DNA from: Pseudomonadota bacterium
GTDB lineage: Bacteria > Pseudomonadota > Gammaproteobacteria > Steroidobacterales > Steroidobacteraceae
Length of the DNA: 12,517 nt
Assembly (NCBI GenBank): GCA_021815905.1
Contig: JAKAZP010000028.1
Location: 1-12,517, forward strand
Direction: 5' to 3'
Shown one piece after another: positions 1-7,147 of this stretch (position 1 is the stretch's first letter; each line of letters opens with the position of its first letter). Below the pieces are notes generated by a model. The model saw only the letters and a list, made by a program, of their open reading frames with translations. It was not told the DNA's origin and did no database searches. The position numbers and the translations under genes were made by a program.

Positions 1-409
1 AGGGCAAGTCGATCTTGTTGATGACCGGCAGCACCTCGAGCCCCTGTTCGATCGCCGTGTAGCAGTTCGCGACACTCTGCGCCTCGACTCCCTGGGAGGC
101 GTCGACGACGAGCAGCGCGCCGTCGCCGGCGGCGAGCGACCGGGACACCTCGTACGAGAAGTCGACGTGTCCCGGCGTGTCGATCATGTTGAGCTGGTAG
201 CGCTCCCCGTCACGCGCCCCGTAGTAGAGCGTGACGCTCTGCGCCTTGATGGTGATGCCACGCTCGCGCTCGAGCTCCATGGAGTCGAGCACCTGCGCGT
301 GCATCTCCCGGTCCTCGAGTCCGCCGCAAAGCTGAATGAAGCGATCGGCAAGGGTCGACTTGCCGTGATCGACGTGCGCAATGATGGAGAAATTACGTAT
401 GAGCCGCAT
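1..409 (-). CDS. lepA: Elongation factor 4 (LepA), N-terminal part, cut by window edge
   Basis: This is the GTPase domain of LepA/EF4, a ribosome-associated translational GTPase. The visible 136 residues begin [19 protein letters not shown]. They carry the G1 P-loop AHVDHGKS (residues 11-18), the effector segment [12 protein letters not shown]3 as [17 protein letters not shown] and G4 as NKID (131-134), in the order and spacing of the family. The ATG at 409-407 is chosen because the protein starts at the family's usual point, a few residues before the P-loop. The Shine-Dalgarno signal is weak (a purine-rich AGAGAG about 14 bases upstream). The gene continues past base 1, so the downstream domains are not seen. 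In many gammaproteobacteria lepA follows the rpoE-rse genes, as here. A 194-bp spacer separates it from the glutaredoxin-like gene, so it may have its own promoter. Identity is near certain. Confidence 0.97.
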   Translation of the reverse strand, partial: MRLIRNFSIIAHVDHGKSTLADRFIQLCGGLEDREMHAQVLDSMELERERGITIKAQSVTLYYGARDGERYQLNMIDTPGHVDFSYEVSRSLAAGDGALLVVDASQGVEAQSVANCYTAIEQGLEVLPVINKIDLP

Positions 410-462
410 GAATCGGGTCTGTCGCGCTCTCTGCCGCGCCAGGTTGTCAGCGGCGGAGGCAT

Positions 463-468
463 TTTATA
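463..468 (-). promoter_or_regulatory. Possible -10 element for lepA
   Basis: The minus strand reads TATAAA here inside an otherwise very GC-rich spacer, 53 bases before the lepA ATG. It matches five of six bases of the sigma-70 -10 hexamer. No good -35 hexamer lies 16-18 bases upstream; a TCGACA is present but 26 bases away. The call rests only on the -10 match and its position. Confidence 0.3.
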
Positions 469-503
469 TCGGCGGAGCCGCGCCCGCGGCGCTTTGTCGA
501 TTG

Positions 504-531
504 GCCCAAAGCCGGCTTCGCCGCTTTGGGC
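504..531. other. Strong stem-loop between glutaredoxin-like gene and lepA
   Basis: A 9-bp perfect arm GCCCAAAGC (504-512) pairs with GCTTTGGGC (523-531). Inside it, GGC (514-516) pairs with GCC (520-522) around a TTC loop, with one bulged C at 513. On the minus strand it lies about 70 bases after the stop of the glutaredoxin-like gene and about 95 bases before lepA. No T-run follows on either strand, so it is not a classic intrinsic terminator. It could still end or stabilise the rpoE-rseA-rseB transcript. Confidence 0.5.
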
Positions 532-603
532 GAGCGCGGCTGTCTTGCCGCCCCGGGTCCGGCGGCCCAGGGAGCGGTCCTCGGCCGCTCGCCGACTCGC
601 TTT

Positions 604-894
604 TCAGCGCGCCCGAAGCATCCTCCCGAGCTCCTCCGGGTCGAGCCGGTGGCGACAGACGAGGACGCCATCGAGGAGCAGCACGGGGACATCGAGGCCG
701 TAGCGGCGCCGCAAGTCCGCATCGGCGTCCACGTCCTGCACGGTGATGGGCGGCAGCGGCATCGTCCTCCCGAGCGCCTCGAGCTCGGCGAGCATCCGCT
801 CGCAGAGATGGCACTCCCTGCGGTGCAAGACGGTTAGAACGGGTCTGTCCTCAGTGGGTGGGCGGATGGACGAACGGGGCCGCCACCGGCGCAA
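604..894 (-). CDS. Glutaredoxin-like (DUF836) small thioredoxin-fold protein
   Basis: This small protein of the glutaredoxin-like DUF836 family is a probable cytoplasmic thiol-disulfide protein with no known partner. The core begins with the beta strand VLTVLHRRE, followed by the redox motif CHLC (C28-C31 in this numbering). A helix ERMLAELEALG comes next, then the acidic segment VQDVDADADLRRRYG and the cis-proline strand VPVLLLDG. The start is uncertain. The longest frame begins with TTG at 894-892 and overlaps the end of rseB by 44 bases. No ATG or GTG lies between it and the CHLC motif, and a TTG at 828 would remove the first beta strand. A GAGGA sits near 849-853 but no start codon follows it at normal distance. 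The gene occupies the slot where Pseudomonas has mucC/mucD before lepA. The family call is firm; the 5' end is not. Confidence 0.85.
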   Translation of the reverse strand: MRRWRPRSSIRPPTEDRPVLTVLHRRECHLCERMLAELEALGRTMPLPPITVQDVDADADLRRRYGLDVPVLLLDGVLVCRHRLDPEELGRMLRAR

Positions 895-1918
895 GGGGCG
901 CCGCCGGGAGCGCAGGGGCGTCCTGCACGGCCCTCACCGAGTCGGCGATGAAGCGCACCGTCTGCGGCGGGACTTCCCCGACCGCCGTCACCTTGTGTCC
1001 GTCGACGACGGTGGAGAAGGCGTAGGAGGAGCCCACGTGCGCGGTCTGCACCAGGGGGGTTCCGACCGGCGTGGCTTCGGCATGGGTCTCGACGAAGACC
1101 GACACCGAGGCCAGTCCGTCGGTGTACACCAGGTGATCGACCGGCGCCGGCGAGCCCGGGAGCGTCTGCGCGGCGCGAGCGGCCATGTGAAACCCGGGCG
1201 GCAGGCGCGCCGCGAGCCACGCGAGGCCGCGGCTCGCGCCCGCGGCCGTCGGCGGCGGAGAGTCATCGCGCAGCCACTTGAAGCCGACCGTCGAGAGCTG
1301 CGGCTGGAACGCGGAGTCCGGGATGTGAGCCGGAAGGCTCAGGTTCGCGAAGACGACCTGCTCGATGACCCGGCCGTTCGCATCGCAGAGCTGGGTCTTC
1401 AGCGGCATCGCCGTCTTGTCGTCGATCCAGAGCCGATAGCCGTAGCGGTACTGATCGCGCGGCATCACGGTGATGAGCCGGGTGTCGCGCGCATCGACGC
1501 GCATGCGCCCGACTTCCTTGATGTCGTAGAAGCGCGAGGTCTCGGCATTGATCGCGGGAAAGCCGCCGAGGAGCGAGCTCTTCGGCGGGGAGCGCTCGAC
1601 CAGGACGATGCGCCTGTCGGGCAGGTAGCAGGTGAGGCGCGAGCCGGTGCGGATGAATTCGCGTCCCGATCCGTCGAGCGAAACCAGCCGCTCGGACACC
1701 ACTCCGTTCTGCACGCGATGGATGATGCGCAGCATCTCCACCCGGCCGTCCTGCCAATGAGCGAAGGTGCCTTCGTAGTTGAGCGTGGTGAGCGCATGGT
1801 TCATCCGCTCGAGCCACTTGGCGGGCTGGTCGGCGCTCGCCGCGCCCGCGATCACCAGGGCGAGGGCGAGCCAGCCAAGCCGCTCGCTACTTCTGCGGAT
1901 GCTGCGTCGCATTACCAT
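851..1918 (-). CDS. rseB: Sigma-E regulatory protein RseB (MucB)
   Basis: RseB/MucB is a periplasmic regulator that binds the periplasmic part of RseA and shields it from proteolysis until envelope stress. The 355-residue product starts with a signal peptide: basic MVMRRSIRRSSER, hydrophobic LGWLALALVIAGA, and a likely cut after ASA at residue 29. The N-terminal LolA-like domain follows (about 30-220; WLERMNHALTTLNYEGTF, later YRYGYRLWIDDKTAMPLKTQ). The smaller C-terminal domain (about 235-325) contains LPPGFHMAARA, VDHLVYTDGLASVSVFVE and VTAVGEVPPQTVRFIADSV. The last 25 or so residues are a Pro/Ala-rich tail. The ATG at 1918 overlaps the end of rseA by 32 bases; a second ATG at 1912 is equally possible. 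It sits third in the rpoE-rseA-rseB operon, so its level should follow sigma-E activity. Confidence 0.96.
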   Translation of the reverse strand: MVMRRSIRRSSERLGWLALALVIAGAASADQPAKWLERMNHALTTLNYEGTFAHWQDGRVEMLRIIHRVQNGVVSERLVSLDGSGREFIRTGSRLTCYLPDRRIVLVERSPPKSSLLGGFPAINAETSRFYDIKEVGRMRVDARDTRLITVMPRDQYRYGYRLWIDDKTAMPLKTQLCDANGRVIEQVVFANLSLPAHIPDSAFQPQLSTVGFKWLRDDSPPPTAAGASRGLAWLAARLPPGFHMAARAAQTLPGSPAPVDHLVYTDGLASVSVFVETHAEATPVGTPLVQTAHVGSSYAFSTVVDGHKVTAVGEVPPQTVRFIADSVRAVQDAPALPAAPLAPVAAPFVHPPTH

Positions 1919-2549
1919 GCACGTCGTGAGCCTGCTGCTCGGACCTGAGCGACGTGCTGGAGGTTCCCGGCTCGCTCACCATCAACGCGGACAACATGCT
2001 CCCCCGGATCACCGGCCAGGAGAAGGCGCTGTGGGCGACCACGAAGTCCGCGAGCTCGGTCGGGGGAACGAGCGACATCGGCTGCTGCCCGGAAGGGTCC
2101 GGGGGCACGACGAAGCTGTCCGAGACGCTCGCCCCGGCCGAGCCCCGGACTCCCGCGGCGGCGGGAGTGCTTGCCACGAGCGCGTGGACCGCATTCGAGC
2201 CGCCGAGCGCCTGAGCGCGCAGCCAGAGAATCGAGATCGCGGCAACGGAGGCGGCGAGCCCGACGCCGGCGACCGGCTGCCACCAGCGCAGATCGGCGCG
2301 CCGGGCGCCCCTTTGAGCGCCGCCGAGAACCGGCTCGCTCGAGATCGCGGCACTCACCCGTCCGGCGACCGTGCCATCGAGCATCACTCCGCGCTCGGCC
2401 CGGATCACCGCCCCGATCACCGCGTAGCGGCCCCAGCGGGCCTTGAGCTCCCCGTCGCGCGAGAGCCGCCGCGCGAGCAGCTCGCATTCCTCCGCGGGCA
2501 GCTCGTTGTCGAACATCGCCGAGAGCTGGCTGTCGAGCTCCTCGTTCAT
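1887..2549 (-). CDS. rseA: Anti-sigma-E factor RseA (MucA-like)
   Basis: This is the membrane-spanning anti-sigma factor that holds RpoE inactive at the inner membrane and is cut by regulated proteolysis under envelope stress. The 220-residue protein has the cytoplasmic anti-sigma domain at its N-terminus (MNEELDSQLSAMFDNELP, then ARRLSRDGELKARWGRYAVI, ending near residue 52). A single membrane segment at about 92-110 (PVAGVGLAASVAAISILWL) precedes a periplasmic tail that includes a MucA-like ADFVVAHSAFSW stretch. An upstream in-frame extension to 2657 exists. The ATG at 2549 is chosen because it matches the family N-terminus, has a strong GGAGGA ribosome site and overlaps the rpoE stop as ATGA, which implies translational coupling and matched production of sigma and anti-sigma factor. 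Confidence 0.96.
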   Translation of the reverse strand: MNEELDSQLSAMFDNELPAEECELLARRLSRDGELKARWGRYAVIGAVIRAERGVMLDGTVAGRVSAAISSEPVLGGAQRGARRADLRWWQPVAGVGLAASVAAISILWLRAQALGGSNAVHALVASTPAAAGVRGSAGASVSDSFVVPPDPSGQQPMSLVPPTELADFVVAHSAFSWPVIRGSMLSALMVSEPGTSSTSLRSEQQAHDVHGNATQHPQK

Positions 2550-3154
2550 CCGAGTTCCTCCGCGCGGCCGAGACCGCCTTCGAATACCTCGCGCAGCCGC
2601 CGGTCGATCGCCTCGCGCGCCCGGAAGATGCGCGAGCGCACCGTGCCCACCGGGCACTCCATGGCGGCGGCGATTTCCTCGTAGGAAAGCCCCTCGAGCT
2701 CGCGCAACATGATCGCGGTGCGCAGATCCTCGGGCAATGCATCGATCGCGGCGTTGACGATGGAACGGATCTCATCGGTCAACACGAGGCCCTCGGGGGT
2801 CTCGGAATCCTTCATTCTGCCTTGCATGTCGTAGGACTCATCGGAGTTGCTGCGGTCGAGGTCGTACTCAATCGGGCTGCGGTCGCGGGACACTACGGCG
2901 TTCTTCGCGGTGTTGATGGCGATGCGGTACAGCCAGGTGTAAAAGGCGCTGTCGCCGCGGAACTGCGGCAGCGCGCGGTAGGCCTTGATGAAGGCCTCCT
3001 GGGCGATGTCCTCCGCTTCGGCCGGGTTGCGGACATAACGCATGACCAGCTTCACGAGCTTGTGCTGGTACTTGAGCACCAGCGCATCGAACGCCCCCTT
3101 GTCGCCGCGCTGTACGCGACGAACCAGGCTGAGATCGCTCACATCGGCGCTCAT
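2546..3154 (-). CDS. rpoE: ECF sigma factor RpoE (AlgU)
   Basis: This is the extracytoplasmic-function sigma factor for the envelope stress response. The 202-residue product has sigma region 2 at about 10-90, with AEDIAQEAFIKAYRALPQF and FYTWLYRIAINTAKN recognisable as regions 2.1-2.4. An acidic linker follows (DLDRSNSDESYD), then region 4 at about 130-190 with the helix-turn-helix LSYEEIAAAMECPVGTVRSR. The frame stays open upstream to 3520. The ATG at 3154 is chosen because the family starts there, a GGGAG/AAGGG ribosome site precedes it, and the sigma-E promoter at 3198-3225 would place the transcript start just upstream. The stop overlaps the rseA start by four bases. Autoregulation is expected from the promoter. 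The direct upstream neighbour is sdhE, so some transcription may also enter from the sdh operon. Confidence 0.98.
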   Translation of the reverse strand: MSADVSDLSLVRRVQRGDKGAFDALVLKYQHKLVKLVMRYVRNPAEAEDIAQEAFIKAYRALPQFRGDSAFYTWLYRIAINTAKNAVVSRDRSPIEYDLDRSNSDESYDMQGRMKDSETPEGLVLTDEIRSIVNAAIDALPEDLRTAIMLRELEGLSYEEIAAAMECPVGTVRSRIFRAREAIDRRLREVFEGGLGRAEELG

Positions 3155-3197
3155 CGCGCCCTTACTCCCGTCGGAAGGCCGCTGCGCCGCGACCTGA

Positions 3198-3225
3198 ATA
3201 GACCCTGAACGTTTGCGAAAGTTCA
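3198..3225 (-). promoter_or_regulatory. Sigma-E-type promoter of rpoE
   Basis: On the minus strand, TGAACTT (3225-3219) is followed by a 16-base spacer and TCTAT (3202-3198). This closely fits the AlgU/RpoE pattern GAACTT-N16-TCTGA and the E. coli sigma-E pattern with -10 TCTAA. Transcription would start near 3190, leaving a leader of about 35 bases before the rpoE ATG. The first three bases of the -35 block (TGA) are the stop codon of sdhE. The core also forms an imperfect palindrome, CTGAAC...GTTCAG, at 3205-3226. Confidence 0.85.
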
Positions 3226-3567
3226 GGCGCCATCTCGCCCCGCCCCCATGGCAGCGAGGGGGGAGCATGCACCATATCGACCGGGGTCCGCCACCGGCGC
3301 CGGCCGCGGGGGGGAGGCGGCGATGCGCGCGCAGAGGCGCGCGAGCTGCGGGTCGGCCGGCACGCCGCCGGCGAGCAGGTACCCGGCGAGCTCGGGATCG
3401 GGCCGCTCGAGGAGGCTCGCGAGCGCACGCCGCTCCTGCGCGCTCGCGCCCGGGAATGCCGCGCGCATGTAGCGCTCGAGCAGCACGTCGAGCTCCTTCA
3501 GCCCGCGCCGGCAGCGCCACAGGAGCCTGCGCTCGATGAGCTCGGGAGTCTCGGCCGCGGCGGCCAT
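3223..3567 (-). CDS. sdhE: SDH flavinylation factor SdhE (YgfY/CptB family)
   Basis: SdhE helps attach FAD covalently to SdhA. The 114-residue protein has the family core ELIERRLLWRCRRGLKELDV with the signature RGxxE at R21-E25, then LLERYMRAAFPGASAQERRALASLLERPDPELAGYLLAG. Family members are usually about 80-95 residues; here a Pro/Ala/Gly-rich tail of about 25 residues follows the helical bundle. The ATG at 3567 lies four bases after the sdhB stop, so it is the last gene of the sdh operon and translation is probably coupled. Its stop codon is shared with the -35 element of the rpoE promoter. In several gammaproteobacteria sdhE lies near ygfZ and rpoE; here the sdh structural genes lie between sdhE and ygfZ. 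Confidence 0.94.
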   Translation of the reverse strand: MAAAAETPELIERRLLWRCRRGLKELDVLLERYMRAAFPGASAQERRALASLLERPDPELAGYLLAGGVPADPQLARLCARIAASPPRPAPVADPGRYGACSPLAAMGAGRDGA

Positions 3568-3571
3568 CGGC

Positions 3572-4354
3572 TCAGCTCCGGCGCTCGACCAGCATGCGCT
3601 TGATCTCGGCGATCGCCTTGGCGGGATTCAGGTCCTTCGGGCACACGTCCGTGCAGTTCATGATGGTGTGGCAGCGGTACAGCCGGAACGGATCCTCGAG
3701 CGCATCGAGCCGCTCGCCGGTCGATTCATCGCGACTGTCGATGATCCAGCGGTACGCGGCGAGCAGCGCCGCCGGCCCGAGGAAGCGCTCGCTGTTCCAC
3801 CAGTAGCTCGGGCACGCCGTCGAGCAGCAGGCGCAGAGGATGCACGCCGCGGGGCGGTCGATCTGCTCCTGCTCGGCCTTCGACTGCAGGCGCTCGCGGT
3901 CCGGCGGCGGGGGCGTCTGGGTCAGGAGCCAGGGCTTAACCGAGGCGTATTGAGCGTAGAAGTTCGTGAGGTCGGGCACCAGATCCTTGACCACCGCCAT
4001 GTGCGGCAGCGGATAGATGCGAATGTCGGCGCCGAGGTCCTGCATGGAGGTCGTGCAGGCGAGGCGGTTGAGTCCGTCGATGTTCATGGCGCACGAGCCG
4101 CAGATGCCCTCGCGGCAGGAGCGGCGAAAGGTGAGCGAGGAGTCGCAGGTGTCCTTGATCCGGATGAGCGCATCGAGAACCATCGGACCGCAGCCGCCGA
4201 CATCGAGCTCGAACGTGTCGACCCGCGGGGTCTCGCCCGAAGTCGGATCGAAGCGGTAGATGCGCAACGTGCGCACCTCGCGCGCGCCGGCCGGCGCCTT
4301 GTGCACGCGGCCGGGACGGACACGGGAGTTGGGAGGCAGTCGAAATTGAGCCAT
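3572..4354 (-). CDS. sdhB: Succinate dehydrogenase iron-sulfur subunit
   Basis: SdhB is the electron-transfer subunit of respiratory complex II and passes electrons from FAD in SdhA to quinone. All cluster ligands are visible in the 260 residues. The [2Fe-2S] set is C80, C85, C88 and C100 in [20 protein letters not shown] plus the following AC. The two C-terminal clusters use [12 protein letters not shown] (C171, C174, C177, C181) and [12 protein letters not shown] (C228, C234, C238). The N-terminus [15 protein letters not shown] is about 20 residues longer than the E. coli protein and resembles the longer alphaproteobacterial/mitochondrial type. The ATG at 4354 has AAGG about 10 bases upstream and lies 16 bases after the sdhA stop. 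The next gene, sdhE, begins four bases after its stop. Confidence 0.98.
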   Translation of the reverse strand: MAQFRLPPNSRVRPGRVHKAPAGAREVRTLRIYRFDPTSGETPRVDTFELDVGGCGPMVLDALIRIKDTCDSSLTFRRSCREGICGSCAMNIDGLNRLACTTSMQDLGADIRIYPLPHMAVVKDLVPDLTNFYAQYASVKPWLLTQTPPPPDRERLQSKAEQEQIDRPAACILCACCSTACPSYWWNSERFLGPAALLAAYRWIIDSRDESTGERLDALEDPFRLYRCHTIMNCTDVCPKDLNPAKAIAEIKRMLVERRS

Positions 4355-4370
4355 CGGAAAACCTTGGGAA

Positions 4371-6155
4371 TCAGTACGTGCGCGCCTTCGGGGGGATGCT
4401 CTCGACCTCGTTGGAGAGGGTATTCAGATGCACCGGCCGGTAATCGAACCGCACTCGCCCCGGGCCCTCCACCCACACGAGCGTGTGCTTGAGCCAGCCC
4501 TGGTCGTCGCGCTGCGGGAAATCCTCGCGCGCGTGCGCGCCGCGGCTCTCGGTGCGGTTGCCGGCGCTCTCGACCGTGGCGGTCGCCTGCATGAGCAGGT
4601 TCTCGAGCTCCAGGGTCTCGATGAGATCGGTGTTCCAGACGAGCGAGCGGTCGCTGATGCGCACGTCCGCGAACGACCGATAGATCTCGGCCAGCCTGGC
4701 GGAGCCCTGCGCGAGGGATTCGCCGGTGCGGAACACTGCGGCATCGGCCTGCATGGTCTTCTGCATCTCGAGACGGATCGCGGCCGTCGGCCGCGCGCCA
4801 TTCGCCTGGCGCAACCGGTCGAGCCGTGCGAGCGCGGGCTCGGCGGCATCGCCGCGCAGCGGCGCCTGGCGCGCTCCGGGGCGGATCAGCTGCGCGCAGC
4901 GGCGTGCCGCCTGGCGGCCGAACACGACCAGATCGAGCAGCGAGTTCGAGCCGAGGCGGTTCGCGCCGTGCACGGACACGCACGCGGCCTCGCCGACCGC
5001 CATGAGGCCCGGAACGACCGCATCGGGGTCCCCGGCCCGCGGGGCGAGCGCCTCGCCGTGGAAATTGGAGGGGATGCCGCCCATGTTGTAGTGCACGGTG
5101 GGCTGCACCGGAATCGGCTGGCGGTTCACATCGACCCCGGCGAAGATGCGGGCCGTCTCGGCGATGCCGGGCAGGCGCTCGTGGATGACCGCGGGCCCGA
5201 GGTGCTCGAGATGCAGATGGATGTGGTCGGCCTCGGCCCCGACCCCGCGGCCCTCGCGGATCTCGATGGTCATGGCGCGGCTCACCACGTCGCGGGAAGC
5301 GAGATCCTTGGCGTTCGGCGCATAGCGCTCCATGAAGCGCTCGCCCTTCGCGTTGGTGAGGTAGCCCCCCTCCCCGCGCGCGCCCTCGGTGATGAGACAG
5401 CCCGCGCCGTAGATGCCGGTCGGATGAAACTGCACGAACTCCATGTCCTGCAGCGGCAGGCCCGCGCGCAGCACCATGGCGTTGCCGTCCCCGGTGCAGG
5501 AGTGCGCCGAGGTGCACGAGAAATAGGTGCGGCCGAATCCACCGGTCGCGAGAATCGTCATCTGGGCGCGAAAGCGATGCAGCGTGCCTTCCGCCATGTC
5601 GAGGGCGATCACGCCGCGGCAGACGCCTTCCTCCATGAGGAGGTCGATCGCGAAGTACTCGACGAAGAATGTGGCCGAGCGCCGGATCGACTGCTGATAG
5701 AGCGTGTGCAGCATGGCGTGGCCGGTGCGATCGGCCGCCGCGCAGGTGCGCTGCGCGACGCCCTTGCCGAAGTGCGTGGTCATGCCGCCGAAGGGGCGCT
5801 GATAGATGCGCCCCTGCTCGGTGCGCGAGAACGGCACGCCGTAGTGCTCGAGCTCGATCACCGCGGCCGGCGCCTCCTTGCACATGAGCTCGATCGCATC
5901 CTGGTCGCCGAGCCAGTCCGAGCCCTTGACCGTGTCGTACATGTGCCAGCGCCAGTCGTCCTCGCCCATGTTGCCGAGGGCGGCGCTGATTCCGCCCTGG
6001 GCGGCCACGGTGTGGCTGCGCGTCGGGAAGAGCTTGCTGATGCAGGCCGTCGAAAGTCCGGCTTCCGCCAGGCCGAGCGTCGCGCGCAGTCCCGCGCCTC
6101 CCGCGCCCACGACGATGACGTCGTAGGTGTGATCGATCAGCTCGTACGCGCTCAT
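4371..6155 (-). CDS. sdhA: Succinate dehydrogenase flavoprotein subunit
   Basis: SdhA is the catalytic subunit of complex II and oxidises succinate to fumarate on the cytoplasmic side of the inner membrane. The 594-residue product shows the dinucleotide motif [11 protein letters not shown] (GxGxxG at 17-22). The covalent FAD histidine H48 is in [11 protein letters not shown]. The active site includes HPTG (H244), TEGARGEGG (256-264) and the catalytic arginine R288 in SRDVVSR. HYNMGGI and [14 protein letters not shown] also match the family. The frame is open far upstream (to 6740). The ATG at 6155 is chosen because it matches the family start, has a GGGAGG ribosome site seven bases away and overlaps the sdhD stop as ATGA. 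Length and motifs indicate an intact enzyme. Confidence 0.99.
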   Translation of the reverse strand: MSAYELIDHTYDVIVVGAGGAGLRATLGLAEAGLSTACISKLFPTRSHTVAAQGGISAALGNMGEDDWRWHMYDTVKGSDWLGDQDAIELMCKEAPAAVIELEHYGVPFSRTEQGRIYQRPFGGMTTHFGKGVAQRTCAAADRTGHAMLHTLYQQSIRRSATFFVEYFAIDLLMEEGVCRGVIALDMAEGTLHRFRAQMTILATGGFGRTYFSCTSAHSCTGDGNAMVLRAGLPLQDMEFVQFHPTGIYGAGCLITEGARGEGGYLTNAKGERFMERYAPNAKDLASRDVVSRAMTIEIREGRGVGAEADHIHLHLEHLGPAVIHERLPGIAETARIFAGVDVNRQPIPVQPTVHYNMGGIPSNFHGEALAPRAGDPDAVVPGLMAVGEAACVSVHGANRLGSNSLLDLVVFGRQAARRCAQLIRPGARQAPLRGDAAEPALARLDRLRQANGARPTAAIRLEMQKTMQADAAVFRTGESLAQGSARLAEIYRSFADVRISDRSLVWNTDLIETLELENLLMQATATVESAGNRTESRGAHAREDFPQRDDQGWLKHTLVWVEGPGRVRFDYRPVHLNTLSNEVESIPPKARTY

Positions 6156-6538
6156 GCCGGGCCTCCCAAGGCCACCTTGAGGATCGCGAGCACGCCGGCG
6201 ACCGCGAACACGATGTGGCAGAAGGTCACGAGCGCGAGCGTCAGCGCCTTCGCGCCGCTGCCGTGGACGTAGTCCTCCACGACCACCCGCACGCCGAGCT
6301 GCGAATGCCAGGCGGCCGTGAGCACCAGCAGAATGAGGAACACGGCGGTCCAGGTCCCGCCCATCCACCTCGCCACGGTGGCGAGGTCGAGCGACGGCAG
6401 GGAAAGGATCGACACGACGAACCAGACGGTGAGCGGAACCAGCGCGGCCGCGCTCAAGCGCTGCACCCACCAGTCGCGTACGCCTTCCTTCGCCGACCCG
6501 CGGCCGAGAACCTTCGCCAGGGGGCTCCGCAGGCTCAT
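6152..6538 (-). CDS. sdhD: Succinate dehydrogenase membrane anchor subunit SdhD
   Basis: SdhD is one of the two membrane anchors that hold SdhAB and help form the quinone and heme b sites. The 128-residue protein has three hydrophobic segments: about 29-48 ([20 protein letters not shown]), 62-77 ([16 protein letters not shown]) and 99-122. The conserved H78 and D89-Y90 ([18 protein letters not shown]) keep the 12-residue spacing of E. coli H71 and Y83; the tyrosine contributes to the quinone site there. A ten-residue upstream extension to 6568 is possible. The ATG at 6538 is preferred because it follows a GGGAG ribosome site and overlaps the sdhC stop as ATGA. It also overlaps sdhA by four bases. 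Confidence 0.95.
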   Translation of the reverse strand: MSLRSPLAKVLGRGSAKEGVRDWWVQRLSAAALVPLTVWFVVSILSLPSLDLATVARWMGGTWTAVFLILLVLTAAWHSQLGVRVVVEDYVHGSGAKALTLALVTFCHIVFAVAGVLAILKVALGGPA

Positions 6539-6930
6539 CGTGCGCTCCCGCCCGAGTGCAGCGCCCACCAGGCAAGAGCGGCGAAGAGCGCGAGGCTCGC
6601 GAGCGCCACCAGCCAGGCGCTGCGCTTCGCCTGCGACCGCTCGAGCCCGTGGCCGGTGTCCCAGATGAGATGGCGGATGCCGGCGAAGAGATGATAGGAA
6701 AACGCCGCGAGCAGCCCCACATAGACGGCCTTGAGCACATCGAGCGAGAGCACGCGCCTCGCGGCCTCGTACGCGACCGGCCCGCGCGCGACCGCGGCGA
6801 GCCAGTACACGAGCAGGATCAGCGCCGCGGAGAGCGCGAGCCCCGTGGCGCGGTTCAGAATGGACGTGAGCAGCGTGTACCGGTACATCCTGTACACGGA
6901 CAGGTGGGGCGAGAGGGGTCGTTCGGCCAT
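6535..6930 (-). CDS. sdhC: Succinate dehydrogenase cytochrome b556 subunit SdhC
   Basis: SdhC is the heme-b-bearing membrane anchor of complex II. The 131-residue product begins [14 protein letters not shown], the usual family start. It has three membrane segments: about 29-48 ([20 protein letters not shown]), 66-85 and 105-124. [19 protein letters not shown] carries the likely axial heme ligand H80 and the second histidine H87. The quinone-site motif reads SILNRATG (S23 and R27 kept), where E. coli has SILHR; the histidine is replaced by N26. The frame runs open upstream, but the start at 6930 is clear from homology and lies 13 bases after the stop of the DUF1674 gene. It overlaps sdhD by ATGA. 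Confidence 0.96.
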   Translation of the reverse strand: MAERPLSPHLSVYRMYRYTLLTSILNRATGLALSAALILLVYWLAAVARGPVAYEAARRVLSLDVLKAVYVGLLAAFSYHLFAGIRHLIWDTGHGLERSQAKRSAWLVALASLALFAALAWWALHSGGSAR

Positions 6931-6943
6931 AAATTCCCGCGAG

Positions 6944-7147
6944 CTAGAAGTCGATACAGCGTCCCTTGCGCTCCCAGTCTCCAAAGCGTGTCGGTTCCGG
7001 GCCCGCAGGCCCGCCGATCTCGCTTGTGGCGGCGCCGCCGGTGCGCGCCGTTGCGGCCGGCGGCGGCGCGCTTTCGGTGCGAGATGCTCGATCGGGGGAG
7101 GGAACGGAGGGCGGTGCCGAGGAGTTGTTCGTGGACACGTTCTGCAT
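6944..7147 (-). CDS. SdhAF4-like succinate dehydrogenase assembly factor (DUF1674)
   Basis: This 67-residue protein ends in EIGGPAGPEPTRFGDWERKG followed by RCIDF, the signature C-terminus of the DUF1674/SDHAF4 family. In yeast and animal mitochondria SDHAF4 binds the flavinylated SDHA subunit and helps it join SDHB; the same role here is an inference. The N-terminal 40 residues are Ser/Pro/Ala-rich (NNSSAPPSVPSPDRASRTE) and look disordered, as is usual for this family. The start is the only in-frame ATG, at 7147, but no clear Shine-Dalgarno lies before it; GTG at residue 4 is an alternative. It stops with TAG 13 bases before sdhC, so it is the first gene of the sdh operon. Confidence 0.85.
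   Translation of the reverse strand: MQNVSTNNSSAPPSVPSPDRASRTESAPPPAATARTGGAATSEIGGPAGPEPTRFGDWERKGRCIDF

Noticed and set aside
743..1948. Plus-strand ORF of 401 codons opposite rseB
   Set aside because: It mirrors the rseB coding frame and is rich in Arg/His/Gly with no motif; rseB is clear on the other strand.
2546..3520. 324-codon version of rpoE with a long N-terminal extension
   Set aside because: The extension overlaps sdhE in another frame, lies upstream of the sigma-E promoter and is not part of the sigma factor family.
4428..6272. Long plus-strand ORF (614 codons) opposite sdhA and sdhD
   Set aside because: It is an antisense shadow in GC-rich DNA. The product is Arg/Gly/Ala/His-rich without motifs, and the opposite strand holds intact sdhA.
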